A DNA stretch of 6,079 bases from Eubacterium sp. (GTDB taxonomy: Bacteria; Bacillota; Clostridia; Lachnospirales; CAG-274): contig JAJBVU010000091.1 in the NCBI GenBank assembly GCA_020859645.1, positions 1 to 6,079 of the forward strand, written 5' to 3'. The notes beneath the pieces were generated by a model that was given only the letters and a program-made list of their open reading frames with translations, made no database searches and was not told the origin of the DNA. The position numbers and the translations under genes are program-made. Shown here in pieces: positions 5,948 through 6,079 of this stretch; the first letter of the stretch is position 1; every line of letters starts with the position of its first letter.

Positions 5948-6079
5948 ATGGAAACAAAATATTATAACAATGATACAGCCATACCTGTAATTGTTGAAGC
6001 TGCCGGGTTATACAAAAGAAATTTGCTGAACAAGTCAATATTGTTTATTACAAAGCAAAATAATGATTTGGTAAGTTAT
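5948..6079 (+). CDS. N-terminal part of an unidentified protein, possibly a PBECR4-like nuclease domain (truncated by window edge)
   Basis: An open frame of 44 codons starts at ATG 5948 and runs off the window without a stop. GAGGAG (5934-5939) lies eight bases upstream, a strong SD that fixes the start. The peptide starts METKYYNNDTAIP. It continues with a probable helix (VIVEAAGLYKRNLLNK, about 14-29), a hydrophobic strand (SILFIT, 30-35) and a polar turn. From memory, the pattern of a helix with LYK-x-NL-x-NK followed by a strand resembles the start of the PBECR4 domain, a BECR-fold (barnase/EndoU/colicin/RelE-like) RNase group. The later part that would settle this is not in the window. 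It does not have the opening I associate with ToxN/CptN/TenpN toxins. Expression is predicted to depend on read-through of the terminator just upstream. That it is a gene is likely; the family call is a weak inference. Confidence 0.75.
   Translation, partial: METKYYNNDTAIPVIVEAAGLYKRNLLNKSILFITKQNNDLVSY

Noticed and set aside
5948..6079. ToxN/AbiQ-family toxin
   Set aside because: The visible N-terminus lacks the aromatic opening and YIxYL-like segment I associate with ToxN-type proteins. Only 44 residues are available.

Overview
The window looks like chromosomal DNA of a low-to-moderate G+C member of the Bacillota, most likely a clostridium of the gut (Oscillospiraceae/Lachnospiraceae-like). 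This is inferred from purine-rich Shine-Dalgarno (SD) sequences close to AGGAGG, A/T-rich intergenic DNA with near-consensus sigma-A promoters, factor-independent terminators, and UvrA/UvrB sequences of Bacillota type. The species cannot be named from the sequence alone.

Layout, all on the + strand. Bases 3-45 hold a strong intrinsic terminator of a gene lying upstream of the window. A sigma-A-type promoter (119-147) then drives what looks like one transcription unit: an unrecognised 195-aa membrane-anchored protein (174-761), uvrB (786-2783) and uvrA (2802-5624). The gaps are 24 and 18 bases. The first gap is a perfect 7-bp hairpin that holds the uvrB SD in its loop, which suggests that uvrB translation is coupled to the small gene before it. 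UvrA and UvrB are intact and carry all expected motifs. Together they form the damage-recognition and damage-verification parts of bacterial nucleotide excision repair. uvrC is not in the window, and no LexA/SOS box of the Bacillota type could be seen before the operon.

The unusual part is 5625-6079. A perfect-consensus promoter (TTGACA-17-TATAAT, 5669-5697), with an inverted repeat over its -35 box, starts a leader of about 225 nt. The leader seems highly structured. It has a compact three-way junction at its 5' end, two near-identical ~33-nt direct repeats 55 nt apart (each with a small hairpin and an A-rich tail), and an intrinsic terminator (5891-5931). A strong SD and the start of a new gene (5948 to the window edge, 44 codons seen) follow at once. 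The N-terminus of that gene resembles, from memory, the PBECR4-type (BECR-fold) nuclease domain. The order promoter, RNA repeats, terminator, possible RNase is that of type III (RNA-antitoxin) toxin-antitoxin loci, although the protein does not look like ToxN. A conventional attenuator or riboswitch-like leader is the main alternative. This region is the best candidate for something undescribed.
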